Below are positions 39,666 through 48,829 of a DNA stretch of 64,000 nucleotides, in pieces (within the stretch, counting starts at the first letter, position 1; the number at the start of each line of letters is the position of its first letter). The translations under genes were made by a program, and so were the position numbers. The stretch lies in NCBI RefSeq assembly GCF_025128055.1, contig NZ_JAHLYS010000036.1, positions 62,001-126,000 on the forward strand, given 5' to 3'. The DNA is from Synechococcus sp. CS-1329. GTDB taxonomy: Bacteria > Cyanobacteriota > Cyanobacteriia > PCC-6307 > Cyanobiaceae. The notes below the pieces were generated by a model. The model was given only the letters and a program-made list of their open reading frames with translations. It made no database searches and was not told the DNA's origin.

Positions 39666-40471
39666 CGCTGGACCAACTGGAGAAAATTCTCGAGAGCCTG
39701 GACCGGCCCTGGGGGCCAGCGTCGGATCTCCAGCAGCCATTCTGGCTGGCGATAGCGGGGATCCAGGCCCGAAGCCGCCGCCCAGTTGCTTTCGGCTTCA
39801 CCGACGGCGCCCCGCTGCCAGAGCAGGGCCGTCAGCGCCGCCCGCGCATCGGCGAACAGGGGATAGCGGCGCACCAGCTTGCGCAGGTCCTGCTCAGCCT
39901 CGGCCGGCTCCCCCAGCTGAAAAGCGGCCAGAGCCGCACTGGAGCGGGCCATGGCAAAGCCCGGCCGGGCCGCCGCCGCCGCCTCGAAGCAGTCCCTGGC
40001 CTGATCCCAATGGCCGAGGGAGCCCTGCACATTGCCGAGGTTGTAGAGGGCGGAGGCGTCCTCGGGATCCCGCTCCAGAATCCAGTGGTAATCGGCGGCG
40101 GCCAGCTCCCACTGGCCCAGGGCCTCTTCAGCGGTGCCGCGGTTGAGGTGGGGATCGGGGTTGATCGGATCGAGCGCCATCGCCCGCTCCTGATCGGCGA
40201 TCGCGGCCTCAGCCCTGCCCAGGGCCAGTTGCACATTGCCGCGGTTGCTCCAGGCCGCGGCATCCCTGGGGGCCTGCTCCAGCACCTGATTCCAGAGGGG
40301 CAGGGCATCGCCGAAGCGGCCCTCGCGGCTGGCGATGAGCGCCTGCTCGAACACCTGCGGCAACGGAACGGTGGGGCTGGCCCAGAGCGGCGCCGGACCC
40401 GGCAGCAGCAGCAGGGCCAAGGCCAGAGCGATCGCCAGCAGCCCCCGTCGAACGACCTGCCAGCTGGCCAT
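39662..40471 (-). CDS. TPR-repeat protein with signal peptide
   Basis: The 269-aa product begins with a signal peptide (RRGLLAIALALALLLLPGPA with a likely cleavage after PLWAS), so it should be exported to the periplasm or thylakoid lumen. At least five tetratricopeptide repeats follow: FEQALIASREGRFGDALPLW, AWSNRGNVQLALGRAEAAIA, PHLNRGTAEEALGQWELAAA, ALYNLGNVQGSLGHWDQARD and a weaker one near 185. TPR proteins of this kind often help assemble membrane complexes, but no specific role is visible. Its ATG overlaps the ruvB stop by 1 bp and its stop overlaps the M20 start by 4 bp. Confidence 0.87.
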   Translation of the reverse strand: MASWQVVRRGLLAIALALALLLLPGPAPLWASPTVPLPQVFEQALIASREGRFGDALPLWNQVLEQAPRDAAAWSNRGNVQLALGRAEAAIADQERAMALDPINPDPHLNRGTAEEALGQWELAAADYHWILERDPEDASALYNLGNVQGSLGHWDQARDCFEAAAAARPGFAMARSSAALAAFQLGEPAEAEQDLRKLVRRYPLFADARAALTALLWQRGAVGEAESNWAAASGLDPRYRQPEWLLEIRRWPPGPVQALENFLQLVQR

Positions 40472-41550
40472 CAGGCGGCCTCCGGCCAGCCCAGGTGGCG
40501 CCGTGCCGCCTCGGTGGCCACCCGGCCCCGGGGGGTGCGTTGCAGGAAGCCGAGCTGCAGCAGGAAGGGCTCCACCACGGTTTCCAGGGTGATCGGGTCT
40601 TCGCCGAGGCCGGCGGCCAGGGTGTCGAGACCCACGGGGCCGCCGCCGTAGCCGCCGAGCAGCAACTCCAGCAGGCGGCGATCGCTGGCATCGAGGCCGC
40701 GGGCATCCACCCGGTGCAGGCTGAGGGCCTCGGCCACCAGCCGTGGGCCGATGCGCGCCTCCCCCTGCACGCTGGCCACATCGCGCACCCGCCGCAGCAG
40801 CCGGTTGGCGATGCGGGGCGTGCCGCGGCAGCGACGGGCCACCTCCACGGCCGCCTCCGCCTCCAGCACCAGGCCGATCAGGCCAGCGGCCCGCTCGACG
40901 ATCGCCTGCAGGTCGTCGACGGTGTAGAACTCCAGCCGCTGAATCAGGCCGAAGCGGTCGCGCAGGGGTGAACTCAGGGCCCCGGCCCGCGTGGTGGCAC
41001 CCACCAGGGTGAAGGGCACCAGCGGCACCGCCCGGGTGCGGGCCGTGGTGCCCTTGCCCACGGTGAGATCGAGGCGGAAATCCTCCATCGCCGGATAGAG
41101 CAGTTCCTCGGCCACACGGTTGAGCCGGTGGATCTCATCGATGAACAGCACCTCATGGGGGCGCAGGTTCACCAGTAGACCCACAATGTCGCGCGGGCGC
41201 TCCAGGGCCGGGGCGCTGGTGATGCGGCAGCGCACCCCCAGTTCCTCCGCCAGCACCAGGGCCATGGTGGTTTTGCCGAGGCCAGGCGGGCCGTAGAGCA
41301 GCACGTGATCGAGCGCTTCGGCCCGCTGGCGCGTGGCCTCCACGGCAATGCCCAGCACCTGCTTGAGCTCGCTCTGGCCGATGTACTCGCTCAGGCGCCG
41401 CGGCCGCAGCCCGTCTTCGCGGTTGGGCAGGGGAGCTTCGGCATCGGCCTCCTGCGGATCCTGGCCTGAGCCGGTCTGCTGCTGGCGAGGATCCAGCAGC
41501 CGCGGCGGCGGCTGGGCGCCGGATCCGGCTGCGGAGGAGACGATCGCCAT
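40471..41550 (-). CDS. ruvB: Holliday junction branch migration helicase RuvB
   Basis: RuvB is the hexameric motor that drives branch migration with RuvA in recombination repair. After a variable N-terminal stretch rich in Q and P, the core starts at [20 protein letters not shown]. Walker A is [15 protein letters not shown], Walker B is [16 protein letters not shown], sensor 1 is near [13 protein letters not shown] with [13 protein letters not shown], and the winged helix ends at [15 protein letters not shown]. The 359-aa length is normal. It is the first gene of the minus-strand run through to the HEAT protein; ruvA is not in the window. Confidence 0.97.
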   Translation of the reverse strand: MAIVSSAAGSGAQPPPRLLDPRQQQTGSGQDPQEADAEAPLPNREDGLRPRRLSEYIGQSELKQVLGIAVEATRQRAEALDHVLLYGPPGLGKTTMALVLAEELGVRCRITSAPALERPRDIVGLLVNLRPHEVLFIDEIHRLNRVAEELLYPAMEDFRLDLTVGKGTTARTRAVPLVPFTLVGATTRAGALSSPLRDRFGLIQRLEFYTVDDLQAIVERAAGLIGLVLEAEAAVEVARRCRGTPRIANRLLRRVRDVASVQGEARIGPRLVAEALSLHRVDARGLDASDRRLLELLLGGYGGGPVGLDTLAAGLGEDPITLETVVEPFLLQLGFLQRTPRGRVATEAARRHLGWPEAA

Positions 41551-41609
41551 GGCCTCGACAGTAGGCAGGCCCGGCCGTGGATAGGGTCAGCTCAGCAGAG
41601 GGGAGGTCG

Positions 41610-42107
41610 ATGGCCAAAGGCGCGGGCAAGAAGGCGGCCAAGGCGGCACGGGATGCCTCCAATCGGCTGCTGGCCGACAACCGTTTCGCACGGCACCAAT
41701 ACGAGATCCTCGAAACCCTGGAAACGGGCATCGAGCTGGTGGGCACCGAGGTGAAGTCGATCAGGGCGGGCAAGGCCAACCTGCGCGACGGCTTCGGCCT
41801 GATCCGCAGCGGTGAACTGCAGCTGCACAACGTGCACATCTCGCCCCACAGCCACGCGAGTGCCTACTTCAACCATGAACCGCTGCGCACCCGCAAGCTG
41901 CTGGCCCACCGCCGCGAGATCGACAAGCTGCGGGTGGCGCTCGACCAGAAGGGCCTCACCCTGGTGCCCCTGAATCTGCACCTCAAGGGCTCCTGGATCA
42001 AGCTCACCCTCGGCCTGGCCAAGGGCCGCAAGCTGCACGACAAGCGTCAGGATGAGCGCCGCAAGGACGCCGACCGGGAGGTGCGCTCGGCCCTGGCCCG
42101 CCTCTAG
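41610..42107 (+). CDS. smpB: SsrA-binding protein SmpB
   Basis: SmpB binds tmRNA and brings it to stalled ribosomes for trans-translation. The 165-aa protein has a basic alanine/lysine-rich N-terminus ([18 protein letters not shown]), the core [38 protein letters not shown] and [18 protein letters not shown], and the C-terminal tail with [19 protein letters not shown] that inserts in the mRNA channel. GGGAGG precedes the ATG at 41610, which decides the start over the longer frame from 41577. It is divergent from ruvB, and kdsD follows after 33 bp. Confidence 0.97.
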   Translation: MAKGAGKKAAKAARDASNRLLADNRFARHQYEILETLETGIELVGTEVKSIRAGKANLRDGFGLIRSGELQLHNVHISPHSHASAYFNHEPLRTRKLLAHRREIDKLRVALDQKGLTLVPLNLHLKGSWIKLTLGLAKGRKLHDKRQDERRKDADREVRSALARL

Positions 42108-42140
42108 CCATACAGTCCCCAGCACGAGCGGGGCACCGGG

Positions 42141-43139
42141 ATGTCGGCACTGACGCGCTGTCTGCAGGAAGAGGCGGCCGCCATCGCCGCCGCCTCCGGG
42201 CGCCTGGATGCCGCGCAGGTGGACGCGGCCCTGGCGCTGCTCGATCGCTGCGCCGACCAGCGCGCCAAGCTGGTGATCACCGGCGTGGGCAAGAGCGGCA
42301 TCGTGGCGCGCAAGATCGCCGCCACCTTCTCCTCGATCGGGCTGATGGCCCTCTACCTCAACCCCCTCGATGCCCTGCACGGGGATCTGGGGGTGGTGGC
42401 CCCCGAAGACGTGGTGCTGCTGCTCTCCAACAGCGGCGAGACCCAGGAGCTGCTGGAGATCCTGCCCCACCTGCGCCGCCGCGGCACCGGCCGCATGGCG
42501 CTCGTGGGCCGGGTGGCCTCCAGCCTGGCCCGGGGCTGTGAGGTGGTGCTGGATGGCTCCGTCGATCGGGAAGTGTGCCCGCTCAACCTGGCGCCCACCG
42601 CCAGCACCGCCGTGGCGATGGCGATCGGCGATGCCCTGGCGGCGGTGTGGATGGAGCGGCGCGGCATCTCACCGGCTGATTTCGCCCTCAACCACCCCGC
42701 CGGTGCCCTGGGCAAGCAGCTCACCCTCACGGTGGGGGATCTGATGGTGCCCACCGCCAAGCTCCATCCCCTCGAGGAGGGCGCCAGCCTCAGCGAGGTA
42801 ATCGCCGGGCTCACCGGCGATGGGGTGGGGGCCTGCTGGGTGCGCCGGGCGAACTCCAGCGCCGAGCTGGCCGGGCTGATCACCGACGGCGACCTGCGCC
42901 GGGCCCTGGAGCAGCACGCGCCAGCCGAGTGGGCTGAGCTGCGGGCCGCCGATCTGATGACAGTCGATCCAATCACCGTGGCGGCGGATCTGCTGGCGGT
43001 GGAGGCCCTGGAGCGGATGGAGCGCAACCGGCGCAAGCCGATCGGCGTGCTGCCGGTGCTGGCCGCGGGGGGACCGATGCTGGGCCTGCTGCGCCTGCAT
43101 GACCTGGTGCAGGCGGGCCTGACCCCCTCGGCCAGCTGA
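42141..43139 (+). CDS. kdsD: Arabinose-5-phosphate isomerase KdsD (KpsF)
   Basis: KdsD interconverts ribulose-5-phosphate and arabinose-5-phosphate, the first committed step towards Kdo. The 332-aa protein has an N-terminal SIS domain (LVITGVGKSGIVARKIAATF, LNPLDALHGDLGVV, LLLSNSGETQELLEIL), LAPTASTAVAMAIGDALA, FALNHPAGALGKQL, and two C-terminal CBS domains (around VGDLMVPTAKLHPLEEGASL and DLMTVDPITVAADLLAVEAL). Gene order and length are canonical. kdsB lies convergent, stop to stop 4 bp apart; kdsA and kdsC are 16-18 kb away. Confidence 0.96.
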   Translation: MSALTRCLQEEAAAIAAASGRLDAAQVDAALALLDRCADQRAKLVITGVGKSGIVARKIAATFSSIGLMALYLNPLDALHGDLGVVAPEDVVLLLSNSGETQELLEILPHLRRRGTGRMALVGRVASSLARGCEVVLDGSVDREVCPLNLAPTASTAVAMAIGDALAAVWMERRGISPADFALNHPAGALGKQLTLTVGDLMVPTAKLHPLEEGASLSEVIAGLTGDGVGACWVRRANSSAELAGLITDGDLRRALEQHAPAEWAELRAADLMTVDPITVAADLLAVEALERMERNRRKPIGVLPVLAAGGPMLGLLRLHDLVQAGLTPSAS

Positions 43140-43143
43140 GCGC

Positions 43144-43989
43144 TCAGGCGGCAGCAGCAGCAGCAGCGATGGCGCGGGCCTGCTCCAGCTGCTCGGCGGT
43201 GTCCACCGAGAGGAAATCACCGTCGACGGGGAAGGTACCCACCGGAATGCCCGCCTCGATCAGCCGCAGCTGCTCCAGCTTCTCGATCTGCTCCAGCGGC
43301 GAAGCCGGCAGGTCACTCCAGCGCGCCAGCACATCGGCCCGGTAGCCGTAGATGCCCACATGGCCCCAGTAGGGCGCGTGCTGGGGCCAGTCGGCGGGCT
43401 CAACGCCGCGCACATGGGGCAGGGCCGAGCGGGAGAAGTAAAGGGCGCGACCATCGGCCGCCAGCAGCGTTTTGACCACATTCGGGTTGTGCACCTTCTC
43501 CGCCCCCATCCGGTACACCGGGGTGAGCACAGCAGGACCTGGGGTGGTGCTGGCGAAGGCCTCGGCCATCGCATCGATCACCGCCGGATCGATGAAGGGC
43601 TGATCCCCCTGGACGTTGATGATCACCGTGCGGGAGGGATCCGGCGGGGGCGCGTCAGGGCTGGCCGCCGCCGCCGCGGCCAGGGCCGTGAGCGCCTCCA
43701 CCACCGAAGCGAGACGGTCGCTGCCGGAGCTGCAGGAGGCCGCTGTCATCAGCACGGGGAACCCCCAGGCTCCTGCTTCCCGGCGCAGCAGGTCGCTGTC
43801 GGTGCAGAGCACCACCGCAGCGGCCCGGCGGGAGCGCCGGCAGCACTCCAGCACCCGCCGCAGCATCGGCTGCCCGCCGATGTCGGCCATCACCTTGTTG
43901 GGCAACCGCGACGACTCCAACCGGGCGGGCACCGCCACCAGACAGCGCCAGGGGGCCGCTGCTTCCTGCTGCAGGTCCGCCTCGTTCAC
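43144..43989 (-). CDS. kdsB: 3-deoxy-manno-octulosonate cytidylyltransferase KdsB
   Basis: KdsB activates Kdo with CTP to CMP-Kdo. The 281-aa protein has the nucleotidyltransferase signature VAVPARLESSRLPNKVMADI, AVVLCTDSDLLRREAGAWGF, SGSDRLASVVEAL and NVQGDQPFIDP, and closes with FPVDGDFLSVDTAEQLEQAR. A short alanine/serine/proline insertion (ALAAAAAASPDAPPPDPS) before the NVQGDQ motif lengthens it relative to the usual 250 aa. The start is a GTG at 43989. It faces kdsD; together they supply the first and last cytosolic steps of CMP-Kdo synthesis. Confidence 0.95.
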   Translation of the reverse strand: MNEADLQQEAAAPWRCLVAVPARLESSRLPNKVMADIGGQPMLRRVLECCRRSRRAAAVVLCTDSDLLRREAGAWGFPVLMTAASCSSGSDRLASVVEALTALAAAAAASPDAPPPDPSRTVIINVQGDQPFIDPAVIDAMAEAFASTTPGPAVLTPVYRMGAEKVHNPNVVKTLLAADGRALYFSRSALPHVRGVEPADWPQHAPYWGHVGIYGYRADVLARWSDLPASPLEQIEKLEQLRLIEAGIPVGTFPVDGDFLSVDTAEQLEQARAIAAAAAAA

Positions 43990-44040
43990 CGCTGGATCCC
44001 GGTCGCTGCAGCGGAGCTTATCGCCAGGCGGCGGTGAGCC

Positions 44041-45387
44041 CTAGAGCCGTTCCTGATCCAGCCGGGCCGCCCTCGAGCGGCGCAGTCGCTCCCCCAGGGC
44101 CGGGCCGGGCGCAACGCCTGCGACGAGCAGATCAGCCGCCACCAGATCCCCCCTGAGATGGCGCCAGCGCAGCCACCAGCGCAGCAGGGGGCGGCGGGGG
44201 CCGGTGCCAGCAGCCAGGGCCAGGGCCACCGCCGCCGGAGTGGCGCCCTGACCCTCCAGCAGCACCGCCCAGCCTGAGGGAGACCAGGCCGAGAAGGCCT
44301 CTCCCGAGTCAGATCCGCTCACCTGCGCCAGCCGCTCCGCCAGCCGCAGCCACTGGGCCAGCAACTGGTGCTGACGGTGAGGCAACTGCAGCCGCTCGGC
44401 CACCGCCAGCGGAGCGCTGCAGCCCGCCAACAGAGCCACCAGCGCTGGAAGCCCCAACCGGCTCGCCCAGCGCATCCGCCGGAGCCAGTGCCGGTCGGCC
44501 TGAAGTCCGTCATCGAGCAGCGCCAAGCCACCCCACTGCTGAAGGGCCGCCAGCGCGATCGGCCAGGGCTCCCGCTTCAGCAGCAGGTCCAGCTCTCCCC
44601 GCAGGCGGGTGCCCAGCGCCGCCGGCGCCAGGGCGGGATCCTGGCCGTGACGCCACGACCAGGGCCAGGCCGCCAGGGTGTCCTGCGCTTGAAGTCGGCC
44701 CTCTGCCGCGAGGCGGAAACCGAGCCGGGCGGCGTAGCGGGCGGCGCGGATCAATCGGGTGGGATCGTCCCGAACGCTGCCGCCATGGAGAAAGCGGAGC
44801 TCCCGGCGACTCAGATCCGCCTGCCCCCCATGGGGATCGAACAGGATCAGCGAGGGGCCGTCCTGAGCCGCTGCATCGGCCGCGAAGGACAGCACCAGGG
44901 CCATGGCATTGATGCTGAAGTCCCGACGGGCCAGGTCGTCCTCCAGCCGGCCGGCCCGCACCACGGGGTTCTCGCCCACCACCGGATAGCTCTCCAGCCG
45001 CGCGCTGGCCAGATCAAGCAGAAGCGGGCCTTCCGCCAGCAACAGCTCCAGTTCCACCGTGCCGTAGGCCCCATGCTCCTGGACAGCCACCAGCTGACCG
45101 GGCGCCAGCTGCTTCTCCAGCGCCTGCGCCAACCGCAGAGCGGCCCGCGGGTTCGGGCGCTCAGCGCCCTCAGGAGTCGTCTCGCTGCCGTCGACCACCA
45201 GGTCGAGATCAGTGACGCCGCGCCAGGGATCCCGATGCACGCTGTGCAGCAGCAGATCCCGCACCGCACCTCCCACCACCGCCAGGCGATCTGATCCGGC
45301 CGCCCGCAGCAGCAGGGGCCAGAGGCAGGCGGGAATGCCGGGGATCTCCACGGCGCGGAACGCATGGGCGGACGGTGGCTGCATCAT
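44041..45387 (-). CDS. CCA-adding enzyme / poly(A) polymerase family nucleotidyltransferase
   Basis: This 448-aa class II tRNA nucleotidyltransferase-family protein has the head motif AVVGGAVRDLLL, the catalytic aspartates in VTDLDLVVDGSE, LARRDFSINAMALVL and the RRELRFLHGGSVRDDPTRLI stretch typical of CCA/PolyA enzymes, followed by helical neck and tail domains. In cyanobacteria CCA and A-adding activities can be split between paralogs, so the exact activity is uncertain. ATGATG at 45387 is the start; the open frame extends into the HIT gene and is not used. It follows the HIT gene by 22 bp. Confidence 0.9.
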   Translation of the reverse strand: MMQPPSAHAFRAVEIPGIPACLWPLLLRAAGSDRLAVVGGAVRDLLLHSVHRDPWRGVTDLDLVVDGSETTPEGAERPNPRAALRLAQALEKQLAPGQLVAVQEHGAYGTVELELLLAEGPLLLDLASARLESYPVVGENPVVRAGRLEDDLARRDFSINAMALVLSFAADAAAQDGPSLILFDPHGGQADLSRRELRFLHGGSVRDDPTRLIRAARYAARLGFRLAAEGRLQAQDTLAAWPWSWRHGQDPALAPAALGTRLRGELDLLLKREPWPIALAALQQWGGLALLDDGLQADRHWLRRMRWASRLGLPALVALLAGCSAPLAVAERLQLPHRQHQLLAQWLRLAERLAQVSGSDSGEAFSAWSPSGWAVLLEGQGATPAAVALALAAGTGPRRPLLRWWLRWRHLRGDLVAADLLVAGVAPGPALGERLRRSRAARLDQERL

Positions 45388-45409
45388 CCCCAGGCCCCAG
45401 GCAACAGCT

Positions 45410-45901
45410 TCACCAGGACGCGCAACAGGCGCGGGCCCGGCAGAGAAATGACGCCACAGCGGCGGGATCGGCCGGCGGTCGGCTGCCGCTGGCCACGGCC
45501 CGGTAGAGATCGGCCACCCGCCAGCTCTCGGTGTCGCTGGCGGCGCCATGGCGCGGGATCAGGTGCAGATGGAAGTGGCGGGCCCCCTCCCCGAAGGCGA
45601 TGGCATAGACCCGCTCACAGCCCACCAACTGCTTGAGAAGCGCCGAGCTGCGCCGCAGCATCGGTCCGAATCCAGCGGCCTCAGCGTCATCGAAGGCGTC
45701 CGGGCCCGGCACGTGCCGGCGCGCATCAAGCAGCAACCAACCCACCAAGGGGCTGGGGTGGGGATGATGCCGCAGCAGCCAGGGACCGCTGCGGTGGATC
45801 AGCGGATCGTCACCGGTGTGGAGCGCCGCCTGGATCTGGCAGACAGCGCAGCCGAGATCGGGAACCGCCCCGTCGGGGCCGGACCCTCCGCTCAGTCCCA
45901 C
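45410..45901 (-). CDS. HIT family nucleotide hydrolase/transferase
   Basis: The 163-aa protein carries the histidine-triad motif HFHLHLIPR near residue 111, where the central histidine attacks the alpha-phosphate of a dinucleoside polyphosphate or AMP conjugate. The N-terminal part has a C-x-x-C-like start (LGCAVCQIQA), and PLVGWLLLDARRHVPG is typical of the group. The start is a GTG at 45901, overlapping the upstream glycosyltransferase stop by 10 bp. The C-terminal tail is enriched in cysteine (LCRARACCASW). The substrate is unknown. Confidence 0.88.
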   Translation of the reverse strand: MGLSGGSGPDGAVPDLGCAVCQIQAALHTGDDPLIHRSGPWLLRHHPHPSPLVGWLLLDARRHVPGPDAFDDAEAAGFGPMLRRSSALLKQLVGCERVYAIAFGEGARHFHLHLIPRHGAASDTESWRVADLYRAVASGSRPPADPAAVASFLCRARACCASW

Positions 45902-46599
45902 AGGGCCATGGCGTCATCGCGGGCACCGAACCATTCGGCCGCCAGCGGACCACCCATGGCCCGCTGCTGACGGAACCAGGGTCCGCCCAAGGTCCAGTGC
46001 AGCAGGGTGGGGCCGGCCTCGGCGTTGGCAGCGGGCTCCGGTGGGGCCTGCACATCCACCAGATGATTCCAGCCAGTGGGAAGCGCACCGATTTCATGGT
46101 CGCCGGCCAGCCAGTGGAACCGATGCAGCTCCAGGCCGCTGGCGGTCTCGACGTAGGCGGGGGTCAGGGCGGAGCAGCGATCGCAGTTGAGCAACATCAG
46201 CGAGCTCCAGTTCTTCTTGGGATAGGCGCTCTGCACCTCACCGAGGAATTTCGCCGCTTCGGTGGGGACGTGCTCGTGCTGCACGCACATCACGGCATAG
46301 CGGTCGTCGCGCAGCGACCAGAGGGAGGCAATGTCACCGCGACAGAGCATGTCGCAGTCCATGAAAATGGCCCAGCCCTGATAATTCATCAGGTAGGGAA
46401 CCAGAAAGCGGGTGAAGGAGAAGGCCGTGCTCTGCTTCGGATCGCGGAGGCGCGTGTGCTGAGCGCTCAGCTGTTCCGCCACCACTGGAGTGATCGCCAG
46501 CGGCAGGCTGCTGTGCTGGTACAGGCTGTCGATCAGAACGTTGGTGGCAGCCCGCTCGCGCGGGTCGTAACCGATAAAGATGGGGATCGGTCGGCTCAT
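45892..46599 (-). CDS. Glycosyltransferase, GT8-like
   Basis: The 235-aa protein starts MSRPIPIFIGYDPRERAATN, typical of small sugar transferases with a GT-A fold. The metal-binding DxD is in WAIFMDCDMLCRGDIASLW. Further on are VMCVQHEHVP, YPKKNWSSLMLLNCD, HRFHWLAGDHEIGALPTGWN and LLHWTLGGPWF, resembling GT8/glycogenin-like and stealth-type proteins. Donor and acceptor are unknown. The ATG at 46599 is chosen; a much longer open frame continues through the divergent gene and is not real. HIT and CCA genes follow on the same strand. Confidence 0.85.
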   Translation of the reverse strand: MSRPIPIFIGYDPRERAATNVLIDSLYQHSSLPLAITPVVAEQLSAQHTRLRDPKQSTAFSFTRFLVPYLMNYQGWAIFMDCDMLCRGDIASLWSLRDDRYAVMCVQHEHVPTEAAKFLGEVQSAYPKKNWSSLMLLNCDRCSALTPAYVETASGLELHRFHWLAGDHEIGALPTGWNHLVDVQAPPEPAANAEAGPTLLHWTLGGPWFRQQRAMGGPLAAEWFGARDDAMALWD

Positions 46600-46635
46600 G
46601 AAGAGATGGTAGGGGTCGAGGCGGAGACGACCGAA

Positions 46636-47829
46636 ATGATGCCCGGCAACGGCGAGCCGAACGGGCTGGCCGACATCACCCTGCTCGCCACGGCCGACTG
46701 GGACCATCCGCTCTGGACCAACAAACAGCATGTGGCCTGCTCCCTGGCCAAGCTGGGGCACCGGGTGCTCTACGTCGAATCGCTGGGTCTGCGCCCACTG
46801 CGCGCCGGCCGCTCCGACTGGAGACGGGTGCTGCAGAGGCTCCGCCATGGCCTGCGGCCGCCGCGGCCGGTGCGGGAGCGCCTCTGGGTCTGGTCCCCCC
46901 TGGTGCTGCCAGGGGCCCGCAGCGGCCCGGCCGCCTGGCTGAATCGCCAGGTGCTCCGGCTGGGGCTGGCCCGCTGCCGCCGCCGGCTGGGGCTGCGCCG
47001 TGACTGGCTCTGGACCTACAACCCCCGCACCCTCGACGTGCTCGACGCTGGGCCCTACCAGCGGCTCATCTATCACTGCGTCGACGCGATCCAGGCGCAA
47101 CCGGACATGCCGGCCGCCGCGATCGACCGCGGCGAAGCCCGGCTCTGCGCCGAGGCCGATGCGGTGTTCGTCACCTCCCCCCAGCTGCTGAGCGACCTGC
47201 GGCCGCTGAATCCCCAGACCATCTACTACCCGAATGTGGCCGATGGCGCCCACTTCGCCCGCGCCCTGGACCCCAGCCTGGGCGTTCCCGCCGAGCTGGC
47301 CGCCCTGCCGGCGCCACGGATCGGCTTCGTCGGTGCCATCAGTGCCTACAAGCTGGATCTGTTGCTGCTGGAGACCCTGGCGCGGCGCCATCCCCACTGG
47401 TCTTTTGTGCTGATCGGTCCGGTGGGCGAGGGGGACCCCTCCACCGATGTGGCGGCCCTGGCGACCCTCGACAACGTGCACCTGCTGGGCACCAGGCCCT
47501 ACAACGATCTGCCCGCCTATCTCAAAGGCCTGGATCTCGGGCTGCTGCCCCTTCGCCTCAGCCCCTACACCCAGGCGATGTTCCCGATGAAGTTCTTCGA
47601 ATATCTGGCGGCAGGGCTGCCGGTGGTGGCCACGGCCATCGACGCTCTCGAGCCGTTCGGCCACCTGGCCCTGCTGCGCCAGCCCACGGCTGAAGCCTTC
47701 GCCGCCGCCATCAGCGCGGCCCTTGAGGGGGACGGACCGACACAGCAACAGCGGCTGGCGGGGGCTGCAGCCCACACCTACCGGGGCCGCACCGAAGCCA
47801 TGCTGCAGGATCTGAGCCAACTGGTGTGA
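46636..47829 (+). CDS. Glycosyltransferase, GT1/GT4 type (GT-B fold)
   Basis: The 397-aa protein has an N-terminal acceptor region (LLATADWDHPLWTNKQHVAC, then RVLYVESLGLRP) and a C-terminal nucleotide-sugar half: RIGFVGAISAYKLDLLLLET, SFVLIGPVGEGDPSTDV, VHLLGTRPYNDLPAYLKGLD and MFPMKFFEYLAAGLPVVATA. This type is common in capsule and exopolysaccharide clusters. The ATGATG at 46636 is taken as the start, 36 bp from the divergent GT8-like gene; the open frame upstream of it is non-coding. It opens the plus-strand run up to 52997. Confidence 0.9.
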   Translation: MMPGNGEPNGLADITLLATADWDHPLWTNKQHVACSLAKLGHRVLYVESLGLRPLRAGRSDWRRVLQRLRHGLRPPRPVRERLWVWSPLVLPGARSGPAAWLNRQVLRLGLARCRRRLGLRRDWLWTYNPRTLDVLDAGPYQRLIYHCVDAIQAQPDMPAAAIDRGEARLCAEADAVFVTSPQLLSDLRPLNPQTIYYPNVADGAHFARALDPSLGVPAELAALPAPRIGFVGAISAYKLDLLLLETLARRHPHWSFVLIGPVGEGDPSTDVAALATLDNVHLLGTRPYNDLPAYLKGLDLGLLPLRLSPYTQAMFPMKFFEYLAAGLPVVATAIDALEPFGHLALLRQPTAEAFAAAISAALEGDGPTQQQRLAGAAAHTYRGRTEAMLQDLSQLV

Positions 47830-47839
47830 GCCCGATCCC

Positions 47840-48829
47840 ATGCCCAGATCGACCAGCATCGTGACGGCCTGCATGAACCGCCAGGCCCACCTGCTGGAAG
47901 CGGCCCGACGGGTGACGGCCTGGGCCCACCACCAGGAGCATCTGATCGTCGACTGGAGCAGTGAGATCCCCCTGCGACGCTGCGATCTGCCAGCCGATCC
48001 GCGCATCCGGATCCTGCGGGTGAGCGGCGAAGACCGCTGGAATCTCTGCCGGGCCTACAACTTCGCCCTGGCGCACGCCCGCGGCACCTGCCTGTTCAAG
48101 CTCGACGCTGACTGCTGGCCGGAGGCTCTGGACCATCCTGATGTTCTGGCCGGGGCGACGCCGCTCTGCCGGTTCGGCAGCGGACCCGACGGCAGGCTGG
48201 GACAGTGGATCATCGATCGGGTCCTGGTCGAGCAGGTGGGCGGCTTCAACGAATTCCTCTGGGGCTACGGCTTCGACGACAAGGATCTCAAGGCGCGGCT
48301 GGGCTGCCTGCTGCCCCTGCCCCTTGAGACCCTGCCGGAGCAGGCGATCGGAGTGATCCGGCACTCGATCCACTACCGGGCCGCCCGCCGGGACGGGGTG
48401 GAGACGGAAACCCCCGGCCTTGAGCTGCGCCGCAGCCAGGCGTTGAAGTCGGCCACATCCCTGGCCAACCGGGTGCTGGCGGCCCACTGCCCCTGGCACG
48501 CCGGCGCGGCCCCCAGCCGCTATCTCCTGGGCGAGCCTGACCACTGGGTGGCCGAGCCAGGCTCCCTGCCCCGGCCACCGGCCGCCGTGGCCAGGGAGGT
48601 GAACCGCCTGCGGCGGGTGGTGTTCTGGAGCCGGTTCATGGCCATCCCCGAGATCTGCGTGGAGCGGCTGCCGGAGAAGCTGTTGCCGGCCGGCACGCTG
48701 GCAGCTGTGCCGATCTCCTGGTGGCATCGGGCCTACTGGCACACCATCCGGCGGCTGATCGAACTGCCGGTCAACATCCTCTCCAGCCTGCGGGGCTCCC
48801 TGCAGTCCACCCGGAGGATCCGTGAGTAG
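47840..48829 (+). CDS. Glycosyltransferase, GT2 type with galactosyltransferase-like C-domain
   Basis: The 329-aa protein begins STSIVTACMNRQAHLLEAAR, a GT-A start. The DxD is in LFKLDADCWPEA, preceded by WNLCRAYNFALAHARGTC. The acceptor-side motif VGGFNEFLWGYGFDDKDLKA is typical of galactosyltransferase C-terminal (GT7-like) domains. The C-terminal third is basic and helical. It lies 10 bp after the preceding GT gene, and its end overlaps the next gene by 8 bp, so it is in an operon. Confidence 0.85.
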   Translation: MPRSTSIVTACMNRQAHLLEAARRVTAWAHHQEHLIVDWSSEIPLRRCDLPADPRIRILRVSGEDRWNLCRAYNFALAHARGTCLFKLDADCWPEALDHPDVLAGATPLCRFGSGPDGRLGQWIIDRVLVEQVGGFNEFLWGYGFDDKDLKARLGCLLPLPLETLPEQAIGVIRHSIHYRAARRDGVETETPGLELRRSQALKSATSLANRVLAAHCPWHAGAAPSRYLLGEPDHWVAEPGSLPRPPAAVAREVNRLRRVVFWSRFMAIPEICVERLPEKLLPAGTLAAVPISWWHRAYWHTIRRLIELPVNILSSLRGSLQSTRRIRE